Made by a program: the position numbers and the translations under genes | In this document: one piece after another, positions 42,000-50,702 of the stretch | How the letters are laid out: each line of letters begins with the position of its first letter | Position numbering within the stretch: position 1 is the stretch's first letter | Notes under the pieces: model-generated | What the model saw: the letters and a program-made list of their open reading frames with translations, nothing else | The model's database searches: none | What the model was told of the DNA's origin: nothing | Source of the DNA: Pseudobdellovibrionaceae bacterium | Lineage (GTDB): Bacteria > Bdellovibrionota > Bdellovibrionia > Bdellovibrionales > Bdellovibrionaceae | DNA length: 64,000 nt | NCBI GenBank assembly: GCA_019637955.1 | Contig: JAHBUS010000004.1 | Coordinates: forward strand, 186,001 to 250,000 | Reading direction: 5' to 3'

Positions 42000-42506
42000 T
42001 TACTTTTTGAAGGGCATTTCGCCGAGGAAATCCTTTTTACCCACGTCCACCCCGTTGTGACGCAGAATCGAGTAGGCCGTGGTGATATGGAAATAGAGGT
42101 TCGGCAAAATATGGTGGTGAACATAGTCGGTTCCCAGCAAGTACTTTCCGTCCCAGCGAGGAGTCGTGACTTGACGGGTCTCGGCGCCCTCGAAGTCCTT
42201 TGTTGAGAATTGGTTCAAATACGAAATGGTTTGGTCGATGCGCGACTTCACTTCGGACAGAGTTTTCTCGTTGTCCTCATGAGAGGGGGCCGGCTTGCCG
42301 GTCAAACGGGAGACGCCGAGTTTCGCCGTGTCGCAGGCGATTTGCACTTGGCGGATCAAATTGAACTGATCGGGAGCCAAACGCGCGTTCAAAAGAACAT
42401 CGACTTCGAATTTTTTCGTTTCGGCCAGCTGCGCGCCTTTATCTAAAATGGCGCTCAAGTTGCGCAGATTTTTTGTCAGCTGAGGAACCAAGATATCGTA
42501 AAGCAT
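42000..42506 (-). CDS. DUF1993 (DinB-like fold) protein
   Basis: A 168-residue cytosolic protein with family phrases MLYDILVPQLTKNLRNLSAI, LAPDQFNLIRQVQIACDTAK and HHILPNLYFHITTAYSILRH, ending GKKDFLGEMPFKK. DUF1993 proteins form a DinB-like four-helix bundle of unknown activity. The conserved histidines may bind metal. The start has a perfect AGGAGG that overlaps the stop of the upstream MFS gene. It is followed by the truncated haemoglobin gene after 11 bases. Confidence 0.88.
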   Translation of the reverse strand: MLYDILVPQLTKNLRNLSAILDKGAQLAETKKFEVDVLLNARLAPDQFNLIRQVQIACDTAKLGVSRLTGKPAPSHEDNEKTLSEVKSRIDQTISYLNQFSTKDFEGAETRQVTTPRWDGKYLLGTDYVHHHILPNLYFHITTAYSILRHNGVDVGKKDFLGEMPFKK

Positions 42507-42514
42507 TTGACCTC

Positions 42515-43717
42515 CTAGTGGTGATGCTTAATTTGAGTTCGTCCAATTCGAAGAATCAAGTAGGCCAGGACCGATGTGGCGGCCAGGATCAAAATGATCG
42601 AGAACACCTCTTGAAGGCCCAAAACGCCAACGGCCATCGACACCAGGGCGCCGATCCCCATTTGCAAGAACCCCATCAAAGCCGAAGCGCTTCCAGCGGT
42701 CTTCGGAAAGGGCGCAAGCGCGAGTGAGGCCGAATTCGGGTTGGTGAATCCCACGCACGACAAGAAGGCGAAGAACAAAAAGACCAAGCTGTAGAGATTG
42801 TACCAGTCCAGCATCGTCGTCACGAGCATGATCACGCCAATCACGGCTTGCCCGAGAAGGCCCGCGTGCAGAATTTGGGTGTTTTTGTAGCGCTTGAGCA
42901 AAACGACATTGAGCTGGCTCGCCGTGATGAGCCCCACCGAGATGAGGGCAAAAATCCAACCGTAAACCTGCGCGCTGACTTTGAAGATATCCATGAAGAT
43001 GATCGGCGATCCCGCCAGGTAGGCGAAGAGACCCGAAAAGGCCACGGCGCCCGAGATCACGTACGTGTAAAACTGCGGCTGCTTGAGAATCGTCAAAAAG
43101 GTTTTCGCGATCGGCTTTATTTTCAAAGACACCGTTTCGTCAGGCCGGTGACTCTCGGGCAAAAGAAAAATCACCGCCAGCAGCTGAAGAAGCGCGATGG
43201 CCGCGAGAACCAAAAAGACCGAGTGCCAGCCAAAGTGCGAAGCCAAATAGCCCCCGATGGTCGGAGCCAGCAGAGGTGACACGCCCAAGATCAAGATCAG
43301 GCGAGAAAACACCTTGGCGCCTTCTTGCGGCGGGAACAAATCACGAACGATCGCCATCGAAGCCACGCCTGCGACGCATCCGCCGATGGCCTGAATGAAA
43401 CGCAGTCCCACCAACCCCTCGATGGAACCGACCGCGAGACAACCCACCGAAGTGACGATGTAAAGTGCAAGCCCCGCGTACAACGGCTTTTTTCGACCGA
43501 AACGGTCAAGCAAAGGGCCATACATGAGCTGACCCAATGCCAGTCCGATGAAGTAACTCGACAGCGAGAGCGAAACCCGCGCCACGGTGGTTGCGAAGTC
43601 CACCGCGATTTCGGGAAAGGCGGGAAGGTACATGTCGATCGAGAAAGGTCCCAACGCCGTGAGCGCGCCAAGAATCAAGATGATGAGGGAGGAAGAGGGG
43701 GGCTTGGTATTGGACAT
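42515..43717 (-). CDS. Bcr/CflA-family MFS drug:proton antiporter
   Basis: A 400-residue protein with 12 predicted membrane helices and the Bcr/CflA start GALTALGPFSIDMYLPAFPE. It has LGQLMYGPLLDRFGRKKPLY (motif A between helices 2 and 3) and RLILILGVSPLLAPTIGGYL. Such transporters export bicyclomycin, chloramphenicol, sulfonamides or cysteine-type metabolites in exchange for protons. The start could also be an ATG at 43732, five codons upstream. It lies 8 bases before the DUF1993 gene and about 48 bases after the HTTM gene on the same strand. It could be the export or self-protection arm of that upstream cluster, but this is speculative. Confidence 0.88.
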   Translation of the reverse strand: MSNTKPPSSSLIILILGALTALGPFSIDMYLPAFPEIAVDFATTVARVSLSLSSYFIGLALGQLMYGPLLDRFGRKKPLYAGLALYIVTSVGCLAVGSIEGLVGLRFIQAIGGCVAGVASMAIVRDLFPPQEGAKVFSRLILILGVSPLLAPTIGGYLASHFGWHSVFLVLAAIALLQLLAVIFLLPESHRPDETVSLKIKPIAKTFLTILKQPQFYTYVISGAVAFSGLFAYLAGSPIIFMDIFKVSAQVYGWIFALISVGLITASQLNVVLLKRYKNTQILHAGLLGQAVIGVIMLVTTMLDWYNLYSLVFLFFAFLSCVGFTNPNSASLALAPFPKTAGSASALMGFLQMGIGALVSMAVGVLGLQEVFSIILILAATSVLAYLILRIGRTQIKHHH

Positions 43718-43765
43718 GTCACCAGTTATCATGGACCCCTGGTAATTGCGAAGTTTAAGCCCCCA

Positions 43766-44644
43766 CTATGCTGTGCGAAAGCGGGCGGGCGCCACCCGCC
43801 TCGCCCATGAGCGCCAAAGCTCGAGATCCTTCTCGGTCACAAAGAACAGCGCACCGAGGATCATGGCGGGACCAAAAACCGGGACCACCATCGTCAAATC
43901 GATCATCAGGTGCAGGCCAAACACGAAAATCAAGCAAGGAAGGCGGGTCCAGCGCCACCACAGACCCAAGCTGACCAGAATATACAGAACGGGCAAGATC
44001 TGCGTCGAAATCAGCAGCAGCGGCACGTTGTCGAAAATCCACGAGAAATTGAGCCGGTGAAAATCGGTCGACCGTCCAATGTAGTAAAGAGCGGTGCCGT
44101 TCAGCCAGGTGCTTCCCGAGAGTTTACAAACGGCATTGGTCAGGTAGATGTAGCTGATTTGAAGTTGCACGAATCGACTGCCCCAACCGACAACTCCGCT
44201 CCAAACCGACGGCTTTGAAAGAGGAGCGAAAACCGCGCAAAACAGGAGAATTCTGGCGACGCCAAAGCCGCCATTGTCGATGTAGGGGAAGCGAGCATAA
44301 AAATAGCTCGAGCACAAAAATGTCAGACCGCACCAAAGGCGCAGACGCCGCCCGCGGATCATAAATCCCAAAGCAACGATATAAAGTCCCAACACGGACC
44401 ACGAAAAAATCGCCGATTCAAAGGGCAAGAGTGAAAACAAATTCCAATCGTCATTGACCGCCATCATGGCACGCCGGCCTGCGGCCGAAAGGATCCCGTC
44501 CTCGGTGTAATAGTGCTGGTAAAGACCGACCATTCCCAGGGCATCGATCAACAAAACGGCCCCCAACAGCCGGAGCAACGTCTCGCGCCAGACCGGTCGG
44601 CACTCAAACCACCAATTTTGGAATCCGATCAGAGCTTTATTCAC
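43766..44644 (-). CDS. HTTM-domain membrane protein (SdpB-like / gamma-carboxylase-like)
   Basis: A 292-residue protein with several membrane helices and the HTTM core: ETLLRLLGAVLLIDALGMVG, YYTEDGILSAAGRRAMM, SRFVQLQISYIYLTNAVCKL and SGSTWLNGTALYYI. HTTM is the membrane domain shared by vitamin K-dependent gamma-carboxylase and SdpB, the protein needed to mature the Bacillus SDP peptide toxin. The companion gene directly upstream is SdpA-like in size and layout. I choose the GTG at 44644, which has AGGTGG upstream; a GTG at 44665 is also possible. It overlaps the companion gene by 8 bases. Function in peptide maturation is inference. Confidence 0.78.
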   Translation of the reverse strand: MNKALIGFQNWWFECRPVWRETLLRLLGAVLLIDALGMVGLYQHYYTEDGILSAAGRRAMMAVNDDWNLFSLLPFESAIFSWSVLGLYIVALGFMIRGRRLRLWCGLTFLCSSYFYARFPYIDNGGFGVARILLFCAVFAPLSKPSVWSGVVGWGSRFVQLQISYIYLTNAVCKLSGSTWLNGTALYYIGRSTDFHRLNFSWIFDNVPLLLISTQILPVLYILVSLGLWWRWTRLPCLIFVFGLHLMIDLTMVVPVFGPAMILGALFFVTEKDLELWRSWARRVAPARFRTA

Positions 44645-45197
44645 TGGGGGCCACCTGAACTTCACGAACCAAGATGGGCCGTGACGGAAGTTTCAGGACG
44701 TCATCCTGCGCGACGAACTGCGCGGGCGCGGGAATCGCGATTTCGTCACGGATGAATCGCAGCCGGTAGCGTTTGTGCCGGAAATCGGGATCTACTTTTT
44801 TGAGGATCCACTTCGAGAAGTCCTGATACAGCGGCTCCATTTTTTTTCGATCGCCGGTGCGAAGAAGCAACATCGAAAAGCGGTCAAAATCCCATGGATC
44901 CCAAGCAACATCGCCCGCCCGACCGACGAAATCAAAACGTTTCACTTCCTCCGAATCGTCTTGTTTGACCAGAACGTAAAAACTTTTCGTGCAGGTCCTT
45001 GAGACGTCGGGGCAGAACATCGTCCAACGCTCGGCGAGACTGAGAGAACGAAGCACGAAATTCGAAGAGCGGAAGGCCTCGGGAAACACTTGGCGGCGTG
45101 AGGATTGTTCGAAAGAAACCAAGAGCTGCATCGCCACCCAGATGCTCAAAGCGGCACCAACCGTCGCGCGAAGGATTTGGGTGGGGGTCAAACTCAT
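44637..45197 (-). CDS. Membrane-anchored SdpA-like companion of the HTTM protein
   Basis: A 186-residue protein with one N-terminal membrane helix (TVGAALSIWVAMQLLVSF). A soluble part containing ERWTMFCPDVSRTCTKSFYV follows, a pattern (aromatic, Phe, Pro, Asp, short gap, strand) like that after the helix of SdpA and of the lumenal parts of HTTM partners. Two Cys (FCPDVSRTC) are eight residues apart. There is also a YRLRFIRDEIAIPA strand pair. Its start overlaps the DUF1513 stop (ATGA), and its end overlaps the HTTM start. Being SdpA-like is a weak call; pairing with HTTM is solid. Confidence 0.6.
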   Translation of the reverse strand: MSLTPTQILRATVGAALSIWVAMQLLVSFEQSSRRQVFPEAFRSSNFVLRSLSLAERWTMFCPDVSRTCTKSFYVLVKQDDSEEVKRFDFVGRAGDVAWDPWDFDRFSMLLLRTGDRKKMEPLYQDFSKWILKKVDPDFRHKRYRLRFIRDEIAIPAPAQFVAQDDVLKLPSRPILVREVQVAPSE

Positions 45198-46285
45198 AAG
45201 TACATGATGTCAGAGTGCGGACCCCAGTCAACATCATGTCCGATTTGAACGGCTTTGCCCAAGCCGTCTTCTAAAATCGGGATCTGCAAAAAACCCCTCG
45301 AAGAGGTGACATAGAGGGCGCCTTGATACTGACTGACCGATTTGACGTGGCCCGGAAAGCGGTACGGCTGCAGCGTTTGTTTGGCAAAATCGTGCACGCC
45401 CAGGAAACCGCTTTGAGCAACCGAGATGAGCGTCCGGTCTCCGCTCAAGTTGAGGAAGTTCAAAGGTTCGCCTTCGTACTGGCCACTGGATAGAACTTCT
45501 TTTACGTCCCCGTTCTCGCTCTTGAGATCGACGGTGTAGACGCCGTTTCTCAAAGTGAGCGGGTTCCAGCTTCCCGCCGTGACCAAGCCGTCGGGCCGAA
45601 CGCAAAAATGTTGGGCGAACGGAAGAAGGATCCGGCGTTGCATCTTGAATTCACGTTCGTCAAAAAAAGTGAGGCTGGCGCTTTTGAGATTTTCGGGATC
45701 GACCGAATTGGCGATCATGATTTGCCCGTTCGGAAGACGCGTGATTTCGTGGGGAAACAGTCCTCCCGAGTCGACGGAGTCGAGCAGCGTCCAATCCCGA
45801 GTCGAATAAATCAGAATCAATCCTTGCTTCTTTTCGAAGTTGTGGCCGGAGGCATAAAAGGCGCTGCCATCTTCGCTAAAAATACCGTGGCCAAAAAAAT
45901 TCTCGGTTTTCGCCGGCGCCCTGAGAACGCGGACGAGCTCCCTTTTTTCAAGATCGTAGATGACGGCACCGTCCGACCACTTCGAAGCACCGAAGAGGAT
46001 TTCGGGCTGGGCCGGGCTTTGGGTGAACTTGTGCACCGAGACCGGGATGTTCTGCTCCCAGGGCTGCAAAGTTTGCATATCAACAATGAGGATTTTTCCT
46101 GGCAGGTGAGGTGCAACGCGCATTTTATAGTCGGTCTGATTCGAGAGTTCGGGGTGCCCGACTCCCTGAACGAGATAAGCGCGCGGGGCCGGGCGGCTTC
46201 CCCGCCACGCCGCGAACGCACCCGCGGCGGCCAATGTGCCGAGGGAACCTGCGCCAATCAGAAACTGCCGGCGGCTCAAGCTCAT
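45194..46285 (-). CDS. Tat-exported DUF1513 beta-propeller protein
   Basis: A 363-residue protein with a twin-arginine signal (SLSRRQFLIGAGSLGTLAAA). The mature part has repeated beta-propeller blades: KILIVDMQTLQPWEQ, FFGHGIFSEDGSAFYASGHN, FPHEITRLPNGQIMIANS and HFCVRPDGLVTAGSWN. DUF1513 proteins are known from periplasmic iron-uptake neighbourhoods with imelysin-type proteins, but no such genes are here. The ATG at 46285 overlaps the SBP-like gene stop (ATGA). It belongs to the peptide-maturation-like operon. Confidence 0.82.
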   Translation of the reverse strand: MSLSRRQFLIGAGSLGTLAAAGAFAAWRGSRPAPRAYLVQGVGHPELSNQTDYKMRVAPHLPGKILIVDMQTLQPWEQNIPVSVHKFTQSPAQPEILFGASKWSDGAVIYDLEKRELVRVLRAPAKTENFFGHGIFSEDGSAFYASGHNFEKKQGLILIYSTRDWTLLDSVDSGGLFPHEITRLPNGQIMIANSVDPENLKSASLTFFDEREFKMQRRILLPFAQHFCVRPDGLVTAGSWNPLTLRNGVYTVDLKSENGDVKEVLSSGQYEGEPLNFLNLSGDRTLISVAQSGFLGVHDFAKQTLQPYRFPGHVKSVSQYQGALYVTSSRGFLQIPILEDGLGKAVQIGHDVDWGPHSDIMYL

Positions 46286-47763
46286 TGAGGCATCCTCCAA
46301 AACAGATCAAAAAGCGCGGTTGTGTTTTCGTTTTTAAGGCTCTCGCTCTGCACGTAGCGAACGTTCATGGTGAAGAGCGGGAGCACGCAATTTTGGGTGT
46401 CGATCAAACGGGCGACCTCGGCGCGCGCCGATGCATCGTTGTCGTCCAGTGCCGCCACCTTCTCGCAAATCCCGCCGGTGTCCGGGTGCAGTTGCAGTTG
46501 CTTCGCGCAAAACTTCTCTTGCACCAATCCCTTGACCAAACCGTAAGGCAACACGCGTCGCTGCAGAATCATATCGAAACCCTGCTGCACCATTTGGGAA
46601 TAGGGCTGTATGCGAACGACCGAGACTTCGGCCTTCGCTCCCGTCTTTTTTGAAATCAAATCTTGAAGAGCGGCGCCCGCCCGGCTCCACCCGCCCGCGA
46701 GCGAAGCATCCAAGGCGACCTTCAGGGGCCTAGAGAATCGGGGAATTTCACCCTTGAGAACTTTCAGTTGAGGTTTCTCGCGCGGAAAAATCGACTCCGT
46801 GAAGTTTCCCGCTAAAATTTTTGACTGCAAGTCAGGACGGCCCTCTTGCACCAAAGCCATAAAATTCTGGCGAAGCTTTGCGTCCGTCCAGGGATCGGTT
46901 TCACAATTTAAAGTGAGCGTCAACAAATCGGGCATTTCGAACATTTTGCTTGGCGCCAAACCCGATTTGGGAATTTCCAATATGTACCGCGACTGAAGAA
47001 TGAAATCTCCAGAATCTTGAATCTTCGCGAACTCCTCAGGGGCCAAGCCGATAAAATTGATCTGTTCGTACTTGCTGGCTCCGGGCCAGGACGCCCGGCT
47101 GCGCTCGAAAACCACGCGGTCGCTTTTGACAGCCGTCATCTTCCAAGGGCCGTAGTGCCGTCTTTGTTCGGTGGTCGATTCGGGCTTTCCGGCCTCATCT
47201 TGATCGATCATTCCGAAGCGTGGCGCCTGCAAGCGCACCAGCAAATCGGGCTGAGGTGTCTTGAATTGAAGAACGACGCTGTTCTCTTTCCAACTCAAGG
47301 CAGGCGGAGGTTCGGGCGATTCACGCAGAGACGCCAATTCGGGCAAAAATTCGAACGTTCCCACTTCGCCAGATTTCATCCGCGCATGAATGACCGCGGC
47401 CAGTCCTCGAACGTAGCGTTCGGCGGTGATGGGTGACCCGTCATCGGCCGTCAAGCCGGGAATCAAATCAAAAACGAATTTTCGATCTCCCTCCGTGACC
47501 TGAAAAGACTTTGCCATCCAACCAACGACTTTTTTTCCGTCAGCGGTGCGGCGAACCAGGGCGGGCCGGCGCATCGCTCGAAGCAAGCCGTTCAGTTCGT
47601 AAGTGGTGGAGCCCTTGTCAGAAAAAACGACCGAACGGTCGACGTAGATATTCAGAACTTTGGAGCGATCGGGTGCGGAGTCTCGAAAAACGGCAAATTG
47701 AATCACGAGAGCGAGAGCGGCACAGCCGCCCAAAATGAGGGCGACCTTCAGCCCGCGGCTCAC
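46282..47763 (-). CDS. Membrane-anchored SBP_bac_5-like solute-binding protein
   Basis: A 493-residue protein with an N-terminal hydrophobic anchor (VALILGGCAALALVIQFAVF). A body follows with the pattern of family 5 (oligopeptide) solute-binding proteins: ITAERYVRGLAAVIHARM, ENSVVLQFKTPQPDLLVRL, YGPWKMTAVKSDRVVFERSR and a C-terminal LFDLFWRMPQ. A Cys inside LGGC could be a lipobox, but the hydrophobic stretch continues past it. No ABC permease is nearby, so it may bind a peptide for another purpose. The start is the GTG at 47763, which overlaps the small exported protein stop (GTGA). The open frame further up to 48195 is antisense/out-of-frame with that gene. Confidence 0.72.
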   Translation of the reverse strand: MSRGLKVALILGGCAALALVIQFAVFRDSAPDRSKVLNIYVDRSVVFSDKGSTTYELNGLLRAMRRPALVRRTADGKKVVGWMAKSFQVTEGDRKFVFDLIPGLTADDGSPITAERYVRGLAAVIHARMKSGEVGTFEFLPELASLRESPEPPPALSWKENSVVLQFKTPQPDLLVRLQAPRFGMIDQDEAGKPESTTEQRRHYGPWKMTAVKSDRVVFERSRASWPGASKYEQINFIGLAPEEFAKIQDSGDFILQSRYILEIPKSGLAPSKMFEMPDLLTLTLNCETDPWTDAKLRQNFMALVQEGRPDLQSKILAGNFTESIFPREKPQLKVLKGEIPRFSRPLKVALDASLAGGWSRAGAALQDLISKKTGAKAEVSVVRIQPYSQMVQQGFDMILQRRVLPYGLVKGLVQEKFCAKQLQLHPDTGGICEKVAALDDNDASARAEVARLIDTQNCVLPLFTMNVRYVQSESLKNENTTALFDLFWRMPQ

Positions 47764-48122
47764 GCGCCACCGTCCCCGCCACCATCGCCGCCTCCGTAGT
47801 AACCGCTGTAGCCACTGCAGTAGGCGCCGTTGCAGCTGCAAAGATCGCCGTAGGCCTTGCCCAAGCAGCCGGGAGACGAGTTGACCGCCGAGTCCCACCC
47901 CGCCGCCGTGCCGTTGGGAACCATCATCGTGTTTCCCGAACAGCCATTCGAAAAACCGTAGCAGCCCGTGTCTCCGGGACGCATCACATACGTGTACCAC
48001 CACCAGTAACCGCTGTTGTAAGGGATCCCGGTTTGCGCCTGCGTTTTCGAAACCACCACGACGGTGGAGACGATCAACATCACGGCGATTGTAAAAATGA
48101 GCTCTTTTAAGGAGAATTTCAT
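47760..48122 (-). CDS. Small exported Cys/Gly/Tyr-rich protein (candidate peptide precursor)
   Basis: A 120-residue protein with a long N-terminal hydrophobic signal (IFTIAVMLIVSTVVVVSKTQAQ, possible cleavage after TQA at 29). The mature part has six Cys at 54, 61, 86, 95, 97 and 102, with many Gly, Tyr, Ser and Asn (CSCNGAYCSGYSGYYGGG), and ends in Gly-Asp-rich repeats. The Cys number and export suggest disulfides. It is the first gene of the operon with the SBP-like, DUF1513, SdpA-like and HTTM genes, as expected for a toxin precursor or a secreted structural peptide. No family is recognised. Confidence 0.7.
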   Translation of the reverse strand: MKFSLKELIFTIAVMLIVSTVVVVSKTQAQTGIPYNSGYWWWYTYVMRPGDTGCYGFSNGCSGNTMMVPNGTAAGWDSAVNSSPGCLGKAYGDLCSCNGAYCSGYSGYYGGGDGGGDGGA

Positions 48123-48225
48123 TCTTTAATCGTAGCATAGACAGAGGGCGAAGCAACGATTTGCCCGTCCCGATTCGAGATCCAAAACCAAACAAAATCC
48201 ACCTGACTTTGGTCGGAGACGGGGA

Positions 48226-50406
48226 TTATCTCGTCGCAGTTTGAGAGCCCGGTTTGGGTCTCCATTTTTCGAGAATTTCTTCGAGAGACTGGATTAAGAC
48301 CGGCTTAAAAATGAAGTCGTCCATGACGGCGCCGATCTTCTGGCGTTCTTCGCCCTGAAAAACGGTCGCGGTAAAGGCGATAATGGGAACCCGGCGGCCC
48401 GTCCCCTCTTCGATTTTTCGAATGAGAAGCGCGGCTTCGCGGCCGTCCATGACCGGCATATGTTGATCCATCAAGATCAAGTCGTAACGGCCCTGGCCGA
48501 ACGCCTCAACGGCCTCATGGCCATTCGCGGTGAGGTGGGCCGAGTAGCCCAGTTTTTCGAGCATGCGCATGACGATCATTTGGTTGGTGTGATTGTCCTC
48601 GGCCACCAGAATCCGAACGGCCTTCCGCTCCTGCATCTGCTCCGGGGTGACCTCGATCTTTGTGGCGACCGGAACGGACGGAATCAATTTCTCGCCCATG
48701 CGAAATTCCATCGTGAACCAGAATGTCGCTCCCGATCCGGGTTGCGTTTCAACCCCGATCTCACCGCCCATGAGTTCAATCAGACGCTTGCTGATCGACA
48801 AACCAAGGCCGGTTCCCCCATAGCGGCGCGCCGTCGATCCGTCGGCCTGAACGAAGGGCGAAAACAAACGTGACGCTTGATCGGGACGCATTCCAATTCC
48901 GGTGTCCTGGACGCTGAAACGCACCCGGCAGCGCTCCGTTGTCTTGCCAAGAACCTCCGCTTTAACCGTGACACTTCCCTGTTCGGTGAACTTCACGGCG
49001 TTGCTCAAAAGATTCAGCAAAACTTGGCCGATGCGCCCCGGGTCTCCATGAACGTAGGGCGGCATCTGCGGATCGATAAAGGTGTGGAGCTTTAAGTTTT
49101 TCTCGTGCGCCAAAAGACCGATCAGACTGATCTGACTTTCAACCAAAGCATGAATGTCAAAATCGAGAAGCTCGATTTGCATTTTTCCGGCCTCGATTTT
49201 GGAGAAATCAAGAATTTCATTAATGATTCTCAGTAGAACGTCGCCGGATTTCCGGATCGCACCGACCAACTGCGCCTGCTCCGAATCCAAAGCGGTGCCT
49301 TCGAGCAAATTCGAGGTGCCAATGATCCCATTCAAAGGCGTGCGGATCTCGTGACTCATGTTGGCCAAAAATTCGGACTTTGCCCGCGCCGCTTCGACGG
49401 ATGAGCGCCTGGCTTCAACCAATTCATTTTCGAATTGCTTCTGCGCCGTCACGTCCCGGGCCACGGCGTACATCAGGTCCCCCGCCGGAGCCGACTTCCA
49501 AGACAAGGTTTTGTACTGGCCGTTTTTGCAACGGAAACGATTTTCGAAAGATAAAATCCGTTCGCCCCGGCTTTGCCGCTCGATCGCCAGACTTGTCTTC
49601 GCGAGATCGTCAGGGTGGATGAAATCCGCGATGGGCCGCGAGTAAAGTTCTGGCAGCGAGAACCCTAAAATTTCGGAGTACGCGGGACTTAGACGTTTGA
49701 AGTATCCGTCCATGCTTGAAATGCAGAGCATGTCGAGTGACAGCGAGAAAAAACGATCGCGTTCGTCTTCGGCCTGCTCGCGCCGACGCGCGTCCCGATG
49801 AACGATCAAAGCCGCGAGCGCGATGAGACAAAAAGCCAAGAATGAGCTGGCCGAAATTCCGTAAAAGGCCCACGCGGCGTACTCGGTGGCGCTTTGAACG
49901 CGCGCGCGGAGAACGTCCTCCTCTTCGCGCTTTAAGAGCGAGATGGATGACTGCAAGCTTGTGTCCAGAAGCTTGCCTTCGTTTCCGGCCATGACTTGCA
50001 GGATTTGCGCGAGGCCCTCGCGTCGACGGACGTCGATAAAGCGGTCCCAGCGAGCAATCCGCCCTTCAATCGCCGGAATCATTTTTTCGAGTTCCCGGCT
50101 TTGAACCACATTGCCATGCGTGAGCTTTTGAATTTTTTCAAGAACGCGCGGGATTTGCTCACGAGCCTCTTGATACTGATCCAAGTAGTAGTCTTGTCCG
50201 GTCATATGAAAGCCGCGCAGGCTCGCTTGCGCGCTCACGTACAAAAACGACAGCCTTTCGATCTCCGAACGGACCTCGAGCGTGTGCGAGGTCGAAGCGC
50301 CCTCATCAATCAACTTCAGCATGGTGAAATAGGAACTGAGACCCACCAAGAAAATCAAAATGGCGGCAAGGCTAAAACCCAAAGTTGTTTTGGTCCGTTT
50401 TTTCAT
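48226..50406 (-). CDS. CHASE3-PAS hybrid sensor histidine kinase with receiver domain
   Basis: A 726-residue inner-membrane sensor. Order: membrane helix (10-30), CHASE3-like periplasmic domain (35-178, phrase AQASLRGFHMTGQDYYLDQY), membrane helix (180-202), PAS domain (about 216-325, ending YAVARDVTAQKQ), HisKA with His352 ([13 protein letters not shown]), HATPase_c (NLLSNAVKFTEQG, DTGIGM, YGGTGLGLSISKR) and a receiver domain with Asp647 (LILMDQHMPVMDG). There is no HPt domain, unlike the kinase at 3764. The start overlaps the YggU stop (ATGA), so it is coupled to the RND/TolC operon and may sense substrates or envelope stress for it; the output regulator is elsewhere. Confidence 0.93.
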   Translation of the reverse strand: MKKRTKTTLGFSLAAILIFLVGLSSYFTMLKLIDEGASTSHTLEVRSEIERLSFLYVSAQASLRGFHMTGQDYYLDQYQEAREQIPRVLEKIQKLTHGNVVQSRELEKMIPAIEGRIARWDRFIDVRRREGLAQILQVMAGNEGKLLDTSLQSSISLLKREEEDVLRARVQSATEYAAWAFYGISASSFLAFCLIALAALIVHRDARRREQAEDERDRFFSLSLDMLCISSMDGYFKRLSPAYSEILGFSLPELYSRPIADFIHPDDLAKTSLAIERQSRGERILSFENRFRCKNGQYKTLSWKSAPAGDLMYAVARDVTAQKQFENELVEARRSSVEAARAKSEFLANMSHEIRTPLNGIIGTSNLLEGTALDSEQAQLVGAIRKSGDVLLRIINEILDFSKIEAGKMQIELLDFDIHALVESQISLIGLLAHEKNLKLHTFIDPQMPPYVHGDPGRIGQVLLNLLSNAVKFTEQGSVTVKAEVLGKTTERCRVRFSVQDTGIGMRPDQASRLFSPFVQADGSTARRYGGTGLGLSISKRLIELMGGEIGVETQPGSGATFWFTMEFRMGEKLIPSVPVATKIEVTPEQMQERKAVRILVAEDNHTNQMIVMRMLEKLGYSAHLTANGHEAVEAFGQGRYDLILMDQHMPVMDGREAALLIRKIEEGTGRRVPIIAFTATVFQGEERQKIGAVMDDFIFKPVLIQSLEEILEKWRPKPGSQTATR

Positions 50407-50702
50407 GCGCCCGGTACCATAGCCCTCTCGAGAGCAATGCGCATCTCTTCCAGCGTTATACCGTCGATCTCAACCGTCTTTTGTCGAGACTGCGCGCCGC
50501 GAATAAGGGACACCTTTTTTCTTGGAACGCCCAGGACCTGAGCGATGAAGGTTGTAACGGCCTCATTGGCCTGCCCCTCCACGGGTGGAGCCTGAACGCG
50601 GATCTTGAGAGCGCCGTCATGCACGCCCAAAATTTCTGACTTTTTGCCGTTCGGCTGCACGTAAAGGTGCAGCCGAACGCCTCCCGCACAGGCTTCGATC
50701 AT
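50403..50702 (-). CDS. yggU: YggU/DUF167 family protein
   Basis: A 99-residue protein that matches the DUF167/YggU fold: GGVRLHLYVQPNGKKSEILG, ALKIRVQAPPVEGQANEAVT and FIAQVLGVPRKKVSLIRGAQ, then SRQKTVEIDG. The family has a small alpha/beta fold of unknown function. It is overlapped by 4 bases at each end, with the RND pump stop upstream and the kinase start downstream. A functional link to the pump is not implied by family knowledge. Confidence 0.92.
   Translation of the reverse strand: MIEACAGGVRLHLYVQPNGKKSEILGVHDGALKIRVQAPPVEGQANEAVTTFIAQVLGVPRKKVSLIRGAQSRQKTVEIDGITLEEMRIALERAMVPGA

Noticed and set aside
47764-48195. Open frame upstream of the SBP_bac_5-like gene
   Set aside because: It is a shifted reading of the small exported Cys-rich gene, which has its own signal peptide; the GTG overlap at 47763 fits better.
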